Of a DNA stretch of 44,918 nucleotides, positions 24,056-32,462 are shown piece by piece. The translations under genes and the position numbers were made by a program. The stretch's first letter is position 1; every line of letters begins with the position of its first letter. This DNA is from Acetobacter sp. UBA5411 (GTDB taxonomy: Bacteria; Pseudomonadota; Alphaproteobacteria; Acetobacterales; Acetobacteraceae), in the NCBI RefSeq assembly GCF_002409645.1, contig NZ_DHNR01000045.1, positions 508-45,425 on the forward strand. The letters run 5' to 3'. The notes beneath the pieces are model-generated. The model had not been told where the DNA came from, searched no databases, and was given only the letters and a program-made list of their open reading frames with translations.

Positions 24056-27013
24056 TCAATAAAGACCACCCATACCAATATCCCCGCCGGAGGGCTGTTG
24101 GGCAGGCGCGGGTGCCGGGGCAGGATTTCCACCTTCCCCACTACTGACCGCACCGCCACCGGAAGCACCGCCCGGAGCCCCACCAGACGACATATCACTT
24201 TCGGAATCCGGCAGGTTTTCCGCACCAGTATCCGCAGCCGTCAACTCGCCTGTTCCGGGGGTGCCGGCAGCAAAGCTGGAACTATCACCCGGCACCTGAT
24301 CGTTTTTGAACGCATCCACTGTTACGCCGCGCCCGGTGTCATAACGCACGAGCGTCACACCCTCAGGCACGGGAAAATCAAGTTTGGGCCGGCCTTCGAG
24401 CGCCACCTTCATGATCCGGTTCCAGATCGGTCCTGCGATGGTGCCGCCGGTTTCATTCTTGCCAAGCGACTGCGGCTGATCGAACCCGATCCAGACAACT
24501 GTAACCAGATCGGCGGAATATCCCGCGAACCAGGCGTCATTGAAATCCTGACTGGTGCCGGTCTTGCCCGCGATCGGGTTGTCGATCCCCTTGCCTGCCT
24601 GCACGCCCGTGCCGCGTTTGATGACGTCCTGCATCATCGTGGTGATCTGGAACGCACTGGCCTCGCTGCTTACAGCCGGGCGTGTGTCCGTCAGCGCGGG
24701 CACATCCGCCTGCCCCGTCTCCTGAACCACTGCCGTTGCGGGAGGTTGTGATGAATGTGCAGCATCACCGTCCTGACCGGCATCCGGGAACACGGCGTTC
24801 GGTTCATTTCCAGCAGGAGCAGCGCCCTGCGGCTGAGCCGCAGACGACAGGGCCAGACCCTCCGGACGCCAGAGGATATGGCCGTTGCGATCCTGCACGT
24901 CATCAATAAGTGTCGGCGTCACCTTGCGCCCGCCATTGGCGATGGAAGCGTAGGCTCCGGCTTCGCGCAGCACCGTCGTTTCCACAGCACCCAGAGCGGC
25001 TGGCAGCACATGCGGCATGTTCTGAACCAGACCAATATCCTCGGCGATCTTGGCGACGCTCTTGATACCGATATGTGCGGCGAGACGGATGGTGACGAGG
25101 TTGCGGGACTCTCTCAGAGCGTCATGCAGTGTCGTCGCGCCCCAGAAATCCTTTTCATAGTTGTTGGGGTGCCAGCTTCCGTAGGAAACGGCGGAATCAT
25201 CAAACTTCTGGGACGGGGAAATCCCCTGCTCCATCGCCGTCAGATAGACGAACGGCTTGAAGGACGATCCCGGCTGACGCATCGCCTGTGAGGCCCGGTT
25301 GAACTGAGACGATTCAAACGACCAGCCACCCGACATGGCCAGCACGCGTCCCGTGTGGACATCCATCGTCACGACCGCGCCTTCGACACGCGGGATCTGA
25401 CGGATCGCAACGCGACCACCCTCGGCCTGCGGCTCAACCATCAGCAGATCGCCGGGACGCAGCGCCCGATAGACCCGCATCCAGCCCAGATCTTTCGCCA
25501 GCAACGCAGCACGATGAGGCGTGCCGCTCTCAAGCCAGCCGACACTGCCGTTTCCTGAATCCAGCACAACCGCCAGACGCCAGCGATCCAGCATGCCGCT
25601 TGGATGCGGCGCGGCAGCCAGTGCTGCGGTCCACGCGCCCTCATCCTGAGCCGTGCTGCGCGTAACGGCATCAAGATGCCCTACGGCACCACGCCAGCCA
25701 CCGTGCGAACGGTCATAGGTCATGAGCCCGTCCCGCAGCGCCGCCGTGACGGAGGTCTGCAAGGCGGGATCGAAACTTGTATGCACGTCCAGACCACCCT
25801 GCATGGTCTGCTGCACGCCATATTTCTCGATCAGTTCACGACGCACTTCCTCGCTGAACCACTCCGATCCGGGAGCTGGTCCAGGGCGTCGGAAGCTTTT
25901 CGTAGCGAGCGCTTCCTGTCGGGCCGCTTCGGCAGACTGCGCGTCCAGCCAGCCAAGCTCCTGCATACGATCCAGAATCCAGTTGCGGCGGTTACGCGCC
26001 GCATCCGGGAAACGGTAAGGATTGTAGTTAGTCGGAGACTTCGGAAGCGCCGCGAGAAAGGCAGCCTCGGAATCATCAAGCTGATCAAGTGGCTTGTTGA
26101 AATAGGCCTGCGACGCCGCGCCAATGCCGTAAGCGCCATCACCGAGATAGATTTCATTGAGATAGATTTCGAGAATCTTCTCTTTGGGCAGCACCTGCTC
26201 CACCCGCAGAGCCAGCAGGGCCTCCTTGGCCTTGCGCTCCATGGACAGGGCGTTCGAGCCCAGCAGCATGATTCGGGCGACCTGCTGGGTGATGGTCGAA
26301 GCCCCGAGCGGCCGCCGTCCCTTGCCACGAGAAAGATCCGTCAGGCCCGCACGCAGGATGGCGACCGGATCGATCCCTTTATGGGACCAGAACTTCTGGT
26401 CTTCGGCAGCCAGAAACGCATTCTTCACGCGATCCGGAATGGCCGAATAGGGCACGAAGACCCGTCGTTCCGCCGCCAGTTCGGCAATGAGCCGGTCATC
26501 GCCGGAATACAGACGGCTCATCACCGGCGGCTGGTAGGACCGCAGACCCTCGACGGTCGGAAGGTCTGACACCAGACCGGCATATTTATACCAGACGACT
26601 ACGCCCGCCGTCGCCGTCCCAAGAAGCAACACGGCCACAGTCGTTCCCAGCAGTTTCCGCCACATGCGGAAACGCGGACGACGCGGTGGACCGCCCCAAA
26701 AAGGTGGCTTGGAACCGCCATCGCCCCCGGAGCCGCCGCCGTCAGACCCACCTCCGCCATGACCGCCTTCCAGTCGATCATCGGAAGAAACCCGCAGATC
26801 ACCGCCATTCCCATCGCCCGAAAGACCTGTCGCCTGCACCACCAGAGCGCCCCATGACCGTGCGATGGAGCCGCCAGGCACACCGCCCCATCCCTCAGAA
26901 TACTGCGGGAAACCGGCGAGGGCCTGATTTCGGAAGATCGACTGCGAAAAAAGCGGGCGGGATATCATATGCGGGTCTCTATCACCGTCACGGGATGCCG
27001 TCGCCCCCGGCAT
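24056..27013 (-). CDS. mrcA: Penicillin-binding protein 1A (bifunctional transglycosylase/transpeptidase)
   Basis: 985 residues. A long cytoplasmic N-terminus ends in a Gly-rich stretch (about 83-108); one membrane helix lies at about 121-141. The glycosyltransferase domain (about 170-345) has the catalytic EDQKFWSHKGID, the LGASTITQQVAR motif and KEKILEIYLNEIYLGDGAYG. The transpeptidase domain has the nucleophile motif SSFK and KTGTSQDFNDAWF. A Gly/Pro/Ser-rich tail of about 60 residues closes the protein. It polymerises and cross-links peptidoglycan in the periplasm. Start uncertain: Met16 (ATG 26968) is also possible. The prfB gene follows; the amidase gene often found upstream in alphaproteobacteria is replaced here by a peroxidase gene. 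Confidence 0.93.
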   Translation of the reverse strand: MPGATASRDGDRDPHMISRPLFSQSIFRNQALAGFPQYSEGWGGVPGGSIARSWGALVVQATGLSGDGNGGDLRVSSDDRLEGGHGGGGSDGGGSGGDGGSKPPFWGGPPRRPRFRMWRKLLGTTVAVLLLGTATAGVVVWYKYAGLVSDLPTVEGLRSYQPPVMSRLYSGDDRLIAELAAERRVFVPYSAIPDRVKNAFLAAEDQKFWSHKGIDPVAILRAGLTDLSRGKGRRPLGASTITQQVARIMLLGSNALSMERKAKEALLALRVEQVLPKEKILEIYLNEIYLGDGAYGIGAASQAYFNKPLDQLDDSEAAFLAALPKSPTNYNPYRFPDAARNRRNWILDRMQELGWLDAQSAEAARQEALATKSFRRPGPAPGSEWFSEEVRRELIEKYGVQQTMQGGLDVHTSFDPALQTSVTAALRDGLMTYDRSHGGWRGAVGHLDAVTRSTAQDEGAWTAALAAAPHPSGMLDRWRLAVVLDSGNGSVGWLESGTPHRAALLAKDLGWMRVYRALRPGDLLMVEPQAEGGRVAIRQIPRVEGAVVTMDVHTGRVLAMSGGWSFESSQFNRASQAMRQPGSSFKPFVYLTAMEQGISPSQKFDDSAVSYGSWHPNNYEKDFWGATTLHDALRESRNLVTIRLAAHIGIKSVAKIAEDIGLVQNMPHVLPAALGAVETTVLREAGAYASIANGGRKVTPTLIDDVQDRNGHILWRPEGLALSSAAQPQGAAPAGNEPNAVFPDAGQDGDAAHSSQPPATAVVQETGQADVPALTDTRPAVSSEASAFQITTMMQDVIKRGTGVQAGKGIDNPIAGKTGTSQDFNDAWFAGYSADLVTVVWIGFDQPQSLGKNETGGTIAGPIWNRIMKVALEGRPKLDFPVPEGVTLVRYDTGRGVTVDAFKNDQVPGDSSSFAAGTPGTGELTAADTGAENLPDSESDMSSGGAPGGASGGGAVSSGEGGNPAPAPAPAQQPSGGDIGMGGLY

Positions 27014-27105
27014 AGCTGGAAAACGGCAGGGATACTGGTTCGGACTTATGGCGGTTTTATGGACAGCCTGACTGGAGACGAGAGCCTCCTCCTCGGCACG
27101 CGGGA

Positions 27106-27621
27106 TCAGCTTCCCAGCACGACACGATTAACGGCGTCATGCACACGACCGGAGGAAGGCGAGGTTATGCTGGAGAACCAGTTCACAAGCTGCCCTTCCC
27201 GGTTGATCAGGTACTTGAAGAAATTCCAGCGTGGACGGGCGAAAAAGCCGCCTTTATCCGCCAGCCACTGAAACAGTGGCGTGGCTTCAGCACCCTTGAC
27301 GTGACAGCGGGTCGTCATCGGAAAGCTCACGCCATAATTGCGGGCGCAGAAGGTAGCGATATCCGAGGCGCTTCCCGGTTCCTGCTGGCCGAAGTCGTTG
27401 GAGGGAACTCCGATAACGATGAGTTCGTGAGCCATTTCCGACCAGAGCGACTGAAGACCTTCATATTGCGGCGTAAAACCGCATTTCGAGGCCGTGTTGA
27501 CGATCAGAAGCGGTTTTCCACGCCAGGCCCCGAGATCCACGACACCTCCCTCAAGACCGGGAAGGCTGAAATCATAGGCACAGGACATTTTGCCGCTCTC
27601 CGTTGGCTTGATGTGTCTCAT
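27106..27621 (-). CDS. Glutathione peroxidase family protein
   Basis: 171 residues with a thioredoxin fold. The catalytic tetrad is visible: Cys47 in NTASKCGFTPQYEGL, Gln80 in SNDFGQQEPG, and Trp132/Asn133 in RWNFFKYLI. Cys replaces the selenocysteine of animal enzymes. The length and single-domain form match bacterial GPx/BtuE, which reduce peroxides with thioredoxin or glutathione in the cytoplasm. AGGAAA precedes the ATG at 27621; Met12 is an alternative start. It lies 92 bases upstream of mrcA on the same strand. Confidence 0.93.
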   Translation of the reverse strand: MRHIKPTESGKMSCAYDFSLPGLEGGVVDLGAWRGKPLLIVNTASKCGFTPQYEGLQSLWSEMAHELIVIGVPSNDFGQQEPGSASDIATFCARNYGVSFPMTTRCHVKGAEATPLFQWLADKGGFFARPRWNFFKYLINREGQLVNWFSSITSPSSGRVHDAVNRVVLGS

Positions 27622-27981
27622 TTTCCTGCCCTTGTCTCCGCCGCTTGTCGAGAGGCACGGACAACAGGGAGCGCATAATTCGCACGGACAACCTCCCGCA
27701 AGGCGGGAACTTCTGGCAGAGCAAATGTATGGCAGCGCCAGTTCCAGAAGTGGCCGTCAGAGCCCGAACAGGGCGCAACATTGCCTGCGGAAAGAGGCCG
27801 GTCAAATGAAATGCTTTCTTCTGGCAACCTCCGGGCTTCACAAACATTCTTGCAGGAGATGAAAAGAGATGAAACAAAGGTGTCTCCTGCAAGCGACAGC
27901 AGCCTTAACGGCCTGCCCTCTCTGCCAGTCGGTCTGAAAATGCCCGTTGTCTGTGGGAAACGCCGAATAAGGAGTGCGACC
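27622..27981. promoter_or_regulatory. Divergent intergenic region with a long-loop hairpin
   Basis: The 360 bases between gpx (minus) and the secreted-protein gene (plus) hold no convincing gene. The most visible element is an 11-bp perfect inverted repeat CTTGCAGGAGA/TCTCCTGCAAG at 27849-27859 and 27893-27903, with a 33-base purine-rich interval. It would lie in the leader of the plus-strand gene. Confidence 0.4.
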
Positions 27982-28503
27982 TTGACCCGACAATTTCTGG
28001 CCGCGACCATGATGATCACCGTGACCGGCTTTGGTATCGTCCCGGCAAAGGTGGCGCTGGCCGCATCGGTACCCGCCGAAACCACGGACACGGTCGCCCC
28101 GAGTGCCGATAGCGCAGACCAGATTGTCTTTCGTATCACGCAGGCCAATCTTGGCCCCGGCTATACGTGGGGCAATGGCGTTCTGCATTTCAAAAACACC
28201 GACTACGCCATCCGCGTGGCAGGCGGCGGCGCACCAGCGATCGGCTATTCCAATGCCTGCGTGCAGGGCTCTGTGACCGGACTGGCCAATGTCGAGGACT
28301 TCGACAGCACTTTCTGGGCCGTCAATACCGAAGCATCGGCTGGCAGTGGAACCGGAAGCATGGCGCTTCAGAATCACCGGGGAACCGAGTTGCACCTCAG
28401 CGTCAAAAGCCATGGCGTGCGTCTGTCCGCTGCGGCCGAACGCCTTCGGTTTCATATTCTCGGTCCAGCCCAGAAGAGCTTCGACAGTCAGCGCTGCTCC
28501 TGA
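27982..28503 (+). CDS. Secreted hypothetical protein
   Basis: 173 residues from a TTG start with an ideal AAGGAG site 7 bases upstream; the frame extends to 27781 but only through poor sequence. A signal peptide (about 1-31) ends near AKVALAAS. The mature domain has FRITQANLGPGYTWGNGVLHFKNTDYAIRV, an FDSTFWAVNTEASAG segment, a GTELHLSVKSHGVRLSAAAERLRFHIL ending and three Cys (one in SNACVQG, one at the extreme C-terminus). I recall similar exported domains in many Proteobacteria, all of unknown function. It is followed 22 bases later by lpxB, so the two may share a transcript, which points to an envelope role. Confidence 0.7.
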   Translation: MTRQFLAATMMITVTGFGIVPAKVALAASVPAETTDTVAPSADSADQIVFRITQANLGPGYTWGNGVLHFKNTDYAIRVAGGGAPAIGYSNACVQGSVTGLANVEDFDSTFWAVNTEASAGSGTGSMALQNHRGTELHLSVKSHGVRLSAAAERLRFHILGPAQKSFDSQRCS

Positions 28504-28525
28504 TCAGGCCGGATAGCCTTTTTCC

Positions 28526-29734
28526 ATGACTGATGCCCCCCTGATTTGGCTTCTCGCAGGAGAAGCCAGCGGAGACGTGCTGGGTTCACGCCTGATGGCC
28601 GCCCTGCGGAAGCAAAGACCGGACATCCGCTTTGCGGGGGTCGGCGGTCCGCGCATGACGGAAGCCGGTCTGGTCAGCCTTTTTCCCATGAAGGATCTTG
28701 CCGTCATGGGGCTGGTGGAGATTCTTCCCCGCATACGGTCTCTGTCCCGCCGCCTCGACGAGGCTGTGGCCCATATCGAGGCCCTGCGACCCGATCTGGT
28801 TGTGACCATCGACAGTCCCGGCTTTTCGCTCCGGCTGCTGCGTAGGATCGCGCCACTGCGTATTCCACGTATTCAGTATGTCGCGCCGCAGGTCTGGGCA
28901 TGGCGGGAACACCGTGTGAGAAAATTCCCCGGTCTGTGGGAAAAGCTTCTCGTTCTCCTCCCGTTTGAGGAAACCTTCTTTCAGAAGCATGGTCTTGATG
29001 CGCACTTCGTCGGCCATCCGGTGCTTCAGTCGGAGGCCGATACTGGAGACGCACAGCGGTTCCGCAGGCAGCATGGTCTGTCGGATTCAGCCCCCGTCCT
29101 GATCCTGATGCCCGGTAGCAGACGCTCGGAAGCGCCACGCCTGTTGCCGGTTTTCGGCGCGATGCTGGTGCTTCTCAAAAAGCGAATGCCGGAAATTGTG
29201 CCGGTCATTCCGGTTTCTCCGGTCGTCGCGGATACTGTCAGAAAAGCAACGGCCCGCTGGCCAGTGACACCCCTGATCGTGACAGAAACCTCCGAAAAGC
29301 ACGATGCTTTCGCAGCTGCCAGCGCGGCGCTGACAAAATCGGGAACATCGACGCTGGAACTGGCTCTGGCTGGCGTGCCCATGGCTGTGACCTATCGCGT
29401 CAACCCGATCACCGCTGCCATCGCCCGTCGCCTTATCCGTGTTCCCTATGTCGCCATGGTCAATCTTCTGGCGAAAAAGGCGCTTGTGCCGGAGTTGCTG
29501 CAGGAAGACTGTCGCGCGGACAAGCTGGCGCAAACGGTCGTGCAGCTCATGACCAATCCGCAGCTTCAGTCTCAGCAGAAAGAAGGGTTTGCGACCCTGC
29601 TCACCGGCCTGCACGCGCCGGGGACGGCAACGCCTGCCGATGCGGCTGCCACGGAAATCCTGACACTTCTTCAGGACAATGCAGCCGATCCGGTCTCACT
29701 CCATTCTGATGGCAGCTTCCCACCGAAGGCATAG
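28526..29734 (+). CDS. lpxB: Lipid-A-disaccharide synthase
   Basis: 402 residues, normal for LpxB. LLAGEASGDVLGSRLMAAL, FAGVGGPRM, FPMKDLAVMGLVEILPRI, TIDSPGFSLRLLRR and YVAPQVWAWREHRVRKFPG are family hallmarks of this GT19 glycosyltransferase. It joins UDP-2,3-diacylglucosamine and lipid X at the inner membrane in lipid A synthesis. In many relatives it ends an lpxD-fabZ-lpxA-lpxB operon; here none of these is adjacent. The last 20 residues vary from the family core. Its start has no obvious Shine-Dalgarno sequence, consistent with coupling to the gene before. Confidence 0.95.
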   Translation: MTDAPLIWLLAGEASGDVLGSRLMAALRKQRPDIRFAGVGGPRMTEAGLVSLFPMKDLAVMGLVEILPRIRSLSRRLDEAVAHIEALRPDLVVTIDSPGFSLRLLRRIAPLRIPRIQYVAPQVWAWREHRVRKFPGLWEKLLVLLPFEETFFQKHGLDAHFVGHPVLQSEADTGDAQRFRRQHGLSDSAPVLILMPGSRRSEAPRLLPVFGAMLVLLKKRMPEIVPVIPVSPVVADTVRKATARWPVTPLIVTETSEKHDAFAAASAALTKSGTSTLELALAGVPMAVTYRVNPITAAIARRLIRVPYVAMVNLLAKKALVPELLQEDCRADKLAQTVVQLMTNPQLQSQQKEGFATLLTGLHAPGTATPADAAATEILTLLQDNAADPVSLHSDGSFPPKA

Positions 29735-29832
29735 GGCCTCACCTCACCTCTTGTTACAGTAGGTAACTTTCCTGCCTCATTCAGAGAACAGGAAAACTAT
29801 AAGACTATGACTAGAAACAGCATCAGGAATTT

Positions 29833-30378
29833 ATGATGAAGCGCGTCGCTTTTGCAGGTCTTGCCGTTCTTTCTCTCGCCATTACGGCGCAGGATGTACG
29901 CGCCCAGAGCGCTGTCCCGGCGGACCAGCAGTCATTTGGTTCTTCCCTGCTTTCGGGCGTTCGCCAGGCAGGCCAGGACGCTGTCAATCAGAGCGTGACA
30001 AACACGCGATCCAATCTGGAAAACCGCGCCAACTCCTACAATCAGAACATTTCCAATCGCGAAAAGGCCCTGACCGACAAGGTCAATGGCTACCGTGACA
30101 ATGTCAGCAATCGTGAAAAAGCCCTGAATGACCGGGTTAACAACGCCCGCAACAGCGTGAACGACAAGGTCAACGGCTACAGGGACGGCATAACGGAGCG
30201 TGAAAAGGCTCTCAACGATCGGGCCAGCAATGCCCGAAACAATGTAAACAATGATCTTAAAGGCTATCGGGACGATGTGAATAACCGCAGGCAGGATCTC
30301 GACGATTCCTACAAGGCCAAGAAGTCACAGCTGAAGGCAACGAAAGACGCCACCAAATCGCTTCTCGGCAACTGGTAA
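29833..30378 (+). CDS. Exported repeat protein, Asn/Arg-rich coiled-coil type
   Basis: 181 residues (ATG ATG start, AGGA upstream). A signal peptide (about 1-24, ending VRAQ) precedes a helical, highly polar protein. Repeats are visible: GYRD at 86, 115 and 144 (period 29), and REKAL at 76, 94 and 123 (steps of 18 and 29). Steps of 18 and 29 differ by 11 and fit mixed heptad/hendecad coiled coils, as in LEA-like or apolipoprotein-like helices. There are no Cys and almost no aromatic residues apart from Tyr in the repeats. A hairpin follows. The function is unknown; a periplasmic structural or stress-protective protein would fit. Confidence 0.75.
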   Translation: MMKRVAFAGLAVLSLAITAQDVRAQSAVPADQQSFGSSLLSGVRQAGQDAVNQSVTNTRSNLENRANSYNQNISNREKALTDKVNGYRDNVSNREKALNDRVNNARNSVNDKVNGYRDGITEREKALNDRASNARNNVNNDLKGYRDDVNNRRQDLDDSYKAKKSQLKATKDATKSLLGNW

Positions 30379-30386
30379 ACGGCCTT

Positions 30387-30421
30387 CTGACAGGAGAGAT
30401 TCAGCTGATTTCTCCTGTCAG
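30387..30421. terminator. Bidirectional terminator between convergent genes
   Basis: An 11-bp perfect stem CTGACAGGAGA/TCTCCTGTCAG (30387-30397 and 30411-30421) lies 8 bases after the repeat-protein stop and 10 bases beyond the stop of the minus-strand PCuAC-like gene. T-runs are weak. Confidence 0.65.
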
Positions 30422-30431
30422 CACACTCAGT

Positions 30432-31019
30432 TTACTTGAGTTTGTTATAGGACACGCCAACAGGGCGATGCACTCTGGCGCTCCGGACCTCAAAATTGAC
30501 GGTCTTTTCTGATCCACCAAGAAAGTGGAACTGAACAGGGATGCTCATTCCCTGATTGATGGTCTTTCCATCTGCCACCTTGCAGACAAGATGATAACCA
30601 CCCGGCGGGAAGACCAGCATCTGTTTTGCCGGCAGGGTCAGATGCGTGAAGAGCTGTCGCGTGAGGGTGCCGACCTCCAGATCGGAATGATAGCCGAACA
30701 TCACCGTGCAGGATGATGATGAAATGCGGTCGATCAGGTAGGACGTGTCCGAGTTGTTTTCCAACTCAAAATAGGCGGCGACATAGTGCTGCCCTTCACC
30801 GACATGCTGCATCCACGCGTTTTTTATGACCACATCATCGGCAGCATGCTCCTGCCCAGGCACATCAGCAGCAACGAAGCGAGGCTTGCCGGTTTCGGTC
30901 TCCAGTTCATCCTCATGAGGAAGCTGCGTTGAGTCCGCATACCCCGTGGAAGCACACACAAGCATGGAAACGCCGAGCGCACCTGTCAGATAACGTCGCA
31001 ATACAGCGCTTTTTCCCAT
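30432..31019 (-). CDS. Exported PCu(A)C-like copper chaperone homologue with altered ligands
   Basis: 195 residues from ATG 31019 (GGAAAGG upstream); the open frame continues to an ATG at 31088. A signal peptide ends near STGYADS. The domain from about 62 matches the DUF461/PCuAC layout: IKNAWM, AAYFELENNSD, LTLPAKQMLVFPPGGYHLV, and a closing IPVQFHFLGGSEKTVNFEV. PCuAC proteins carry Cu(I) to cytochrome oxidase in the periplasm through two His and two Met. Here His111 and His143 are kept, but the Met expected after the second His is Val145, next to Cys146, and the first Met position is also not Met. Copper binding may be changed or lost. It stands alone. Confidence 0.75.
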   Translation of the reverse strand: MGKSAVLRRYLTGALGVSMLVCASTGYADSTQLPHEDELETETGKPRFVAADVPGQEHAADDVVIKNAWMQHVGEGQHYVAAYFELENNSDTSYLIDRISSSSCTVMFGYHSDLEVGTLTRQLFTHLTLPAKQMLVFPPGGYHLVCKVADGKTINQGMSIPVQFHFLGGSEKTVNFEVRSARVHRPVGVSYNKLK

Positions 31020-31294
31020 AGCCCTGATGCCTTTCCACGAACCATACAGACTTCTCACACCCCACTCCTTTCCGCATGCCCGCGTCATTTTCTTCCGGTT
31101 CGCGTCCGCGTGTTTGCGACTCTGCGAAAACTACCCCGGGTTGCGGGTGGGACTCCCGGGTGATTTGACGGTATACCACTGAATTATGAAAAACAGTTCC
31201 AGCGCGCCAGTCGCAGGAGCCATGAAAGAGCAGGACAGAGCGCCACCACCTTCTCAAGGTGCTCCAGTCTGCACGGGATCAGGAACAGTAGACG

Positions 31295-31765
31295 ATGCGG
31301 TGCCCTTTCTGCAGCGAAGCCGAGACACAGGTGAAGGACAGCCGCCCGGCGGAAGACGGAACATCCATTCGTCGTCGTCGCGCCTGTGCGACCTGCGGGC
31401 AGCGTTTCACAACCGTTGAACGTGTCCAGCTCCGTGAACTGACTGTGGTGAAGGCCGATGGACGCCGGGCGCTGTTCGATCGGGAAAAACTCTCCCGCTC
31501 CATCAGGATCGCCCTCCGCAAGCGCCCGGTCTCGGAAGAACAGATCGAACAGATGGTCAGCGGCATTGTCCGGCGACTGGAAGCTTCCGGAGAAAGTGAG
31601 ATTTCCACCACGCGGGTGGGCGAACTCGCCATGGAATCGCTCCACGCGATTGACGCTGTGGGTTATGTCCGTTTTGCCAGCGTGTACAGGGACTTCCGGG
31701 AAACCAAGGACTTCTCGGAAATCCTCACCAGCATCGACGACAAACGCAAACAGACGACTAAATAA
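31295..31765 (+). CDS. nrdR: Transcriptional repressor NrdR
   Basis: 156 residues, standard. An N-terminal zinc ribbon has Cys3, Cys6, Cys31 and Cys34 (MRCPFC, RACATCGQRFTTVE). The ATP-cone domain follows (about 49-139: VVKADGRRALFDREKLSRSI to VRFASVYRDF). NrdR senses ATP/dATP and represses ribonucleotide reductase genes at NrdR boxes. I see no nrd genes or NrdR box in the window, so its targets are elsewhere. AGGA lies 10 bases before the ATG. It is followed by nusB and thiL on the same strand. Confidence 0.96.
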   Translation: MRCPFCSEAETQVKDSRPAEDGTSIRRRRACATCGQRFTTVERVQLRELTVVKADGRRALFDREKLSRSIRIALRKRPVSEEQIEQMVSGIVRRLEASGESEISTTRVGELAMESLHAIDAVGYVRFASVYRDFRETKDFSEILTSIDDKRKQTTK

Positions 31766-31853
31766 GACATCAATGCTCCGAAGGGCTGGACCTTGCGCCT
31801 CAAAGGCGTCATTTAGCGCCCCCTTGGATAACCATTTGGCAGGAGGCACGATC

Positions 31854-32462
31854 ATGGCCCATTCAGACGACCGACTGAGCCCGGCCATGCGTCCGCGCAC
31901 CGCCGCCCGTGTCGCCGCCGTTCAGGCTGTCTTCCAGATCGAACAGGGGAATGACACGGCAGACAGTGTCATCATCCAGTTCGTACAGCACCGTTTGGGC
32001 ACGACACTCGCTGGCGAGACCTTTGACGACGGCTTTATCCCTGAGGCCGATGTGACGCTGTTCACCCGCCTCACCCGTCAGGCGGAAGCCGGCACAGAGC
32101 ATGTCCATGAACTGCTGGCGGAAGTGCTGCCGCCGACTTGGCCGGTCAAGCGCCTTGATCCGGTGCTCCGATCCCTGTTTGCCGTCGCGATTACCGAGAT
32201 GGAAGAAAAAGACGCACCGCCGGTCAACGTCATCATCAATGAATATCTTGATGTGGCCCACGGCTTTTTCTCCGGCGATGAACCCAAGCTGGTGAACGGC
32301 GTTCTTGATGCTGTCGCCAAGCGTCGTGCTGCTGCGGCACAGGGCACAACCTCCTACGAAGAGCCGCAAGTGACGGCAGAACTGTCGGAGGATGGTCCTG
32401 CGGATCACGCTCTGACAGAAGCCGCCGCAGAAACGGACCACTCCCATGACGGACAGGCCTGA
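31854..32462 (+). CDS. nusB: Transcription antitermination factor NusB
   Basis: 202 residues from the ATG at 31854, fixed by a perfect AGGAGG 7 bases upstream. The frame continues upstream through nrdR, but that part is a shadow. RTAARVAAVQAVFQIEQG at the start and PVNVIINEYLDVAHGFFSGDEPKLVNGVLDAVAKR at the end of the core are NusB signatures; the all-helical protein binds boxA RNA with NusE (S10). A C-terminal acidic tail of about 40 residues extends beyond the family core. Its end overlaps thiL by 17 bases. The ribH gene usually placed before nusB is absent here. Confidence 0.94.
   Translation: MAHSDDRLSPAMRPRTAARVAAVQAVFQIEQGNDTADSVIIQFVQHRLGTTLAGETFDDGFIPEADVTLFTRLTRQAEAGTEHVHELLAEVLPPTWPVKRLDPVLRSLFAVAITEMEEKDAPPVNVIINEYLDVAHGFFSGDEPKLVNGVLDAVAKRRAAAAQGTTSYEEPQVTAELSEDGPADHALTEAAAETDHSHDGQA

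Noticed and set aside
31135..31200. Minus-strand text resembling the D-arm of tRNA-Gly (TTCAGTGGTATACC) with nearby CCCGGG repeats
   Set aside because: No acceptor stem, anticodon loop or T-loop can be placed around it; at most a chance match or tRNA fragment.
31458..31853. Upstream extension of nusB through nrdR
   Set aside because: The extension overlaps nrdR in another frame, while ATG 31854 has a perfect AGGAGG site.
31184..31900. 238-codon minus-strand open frame
   Set aside because: Antisense to nrdR, which has clear zinc-ribbon and ATP-cone motifs.
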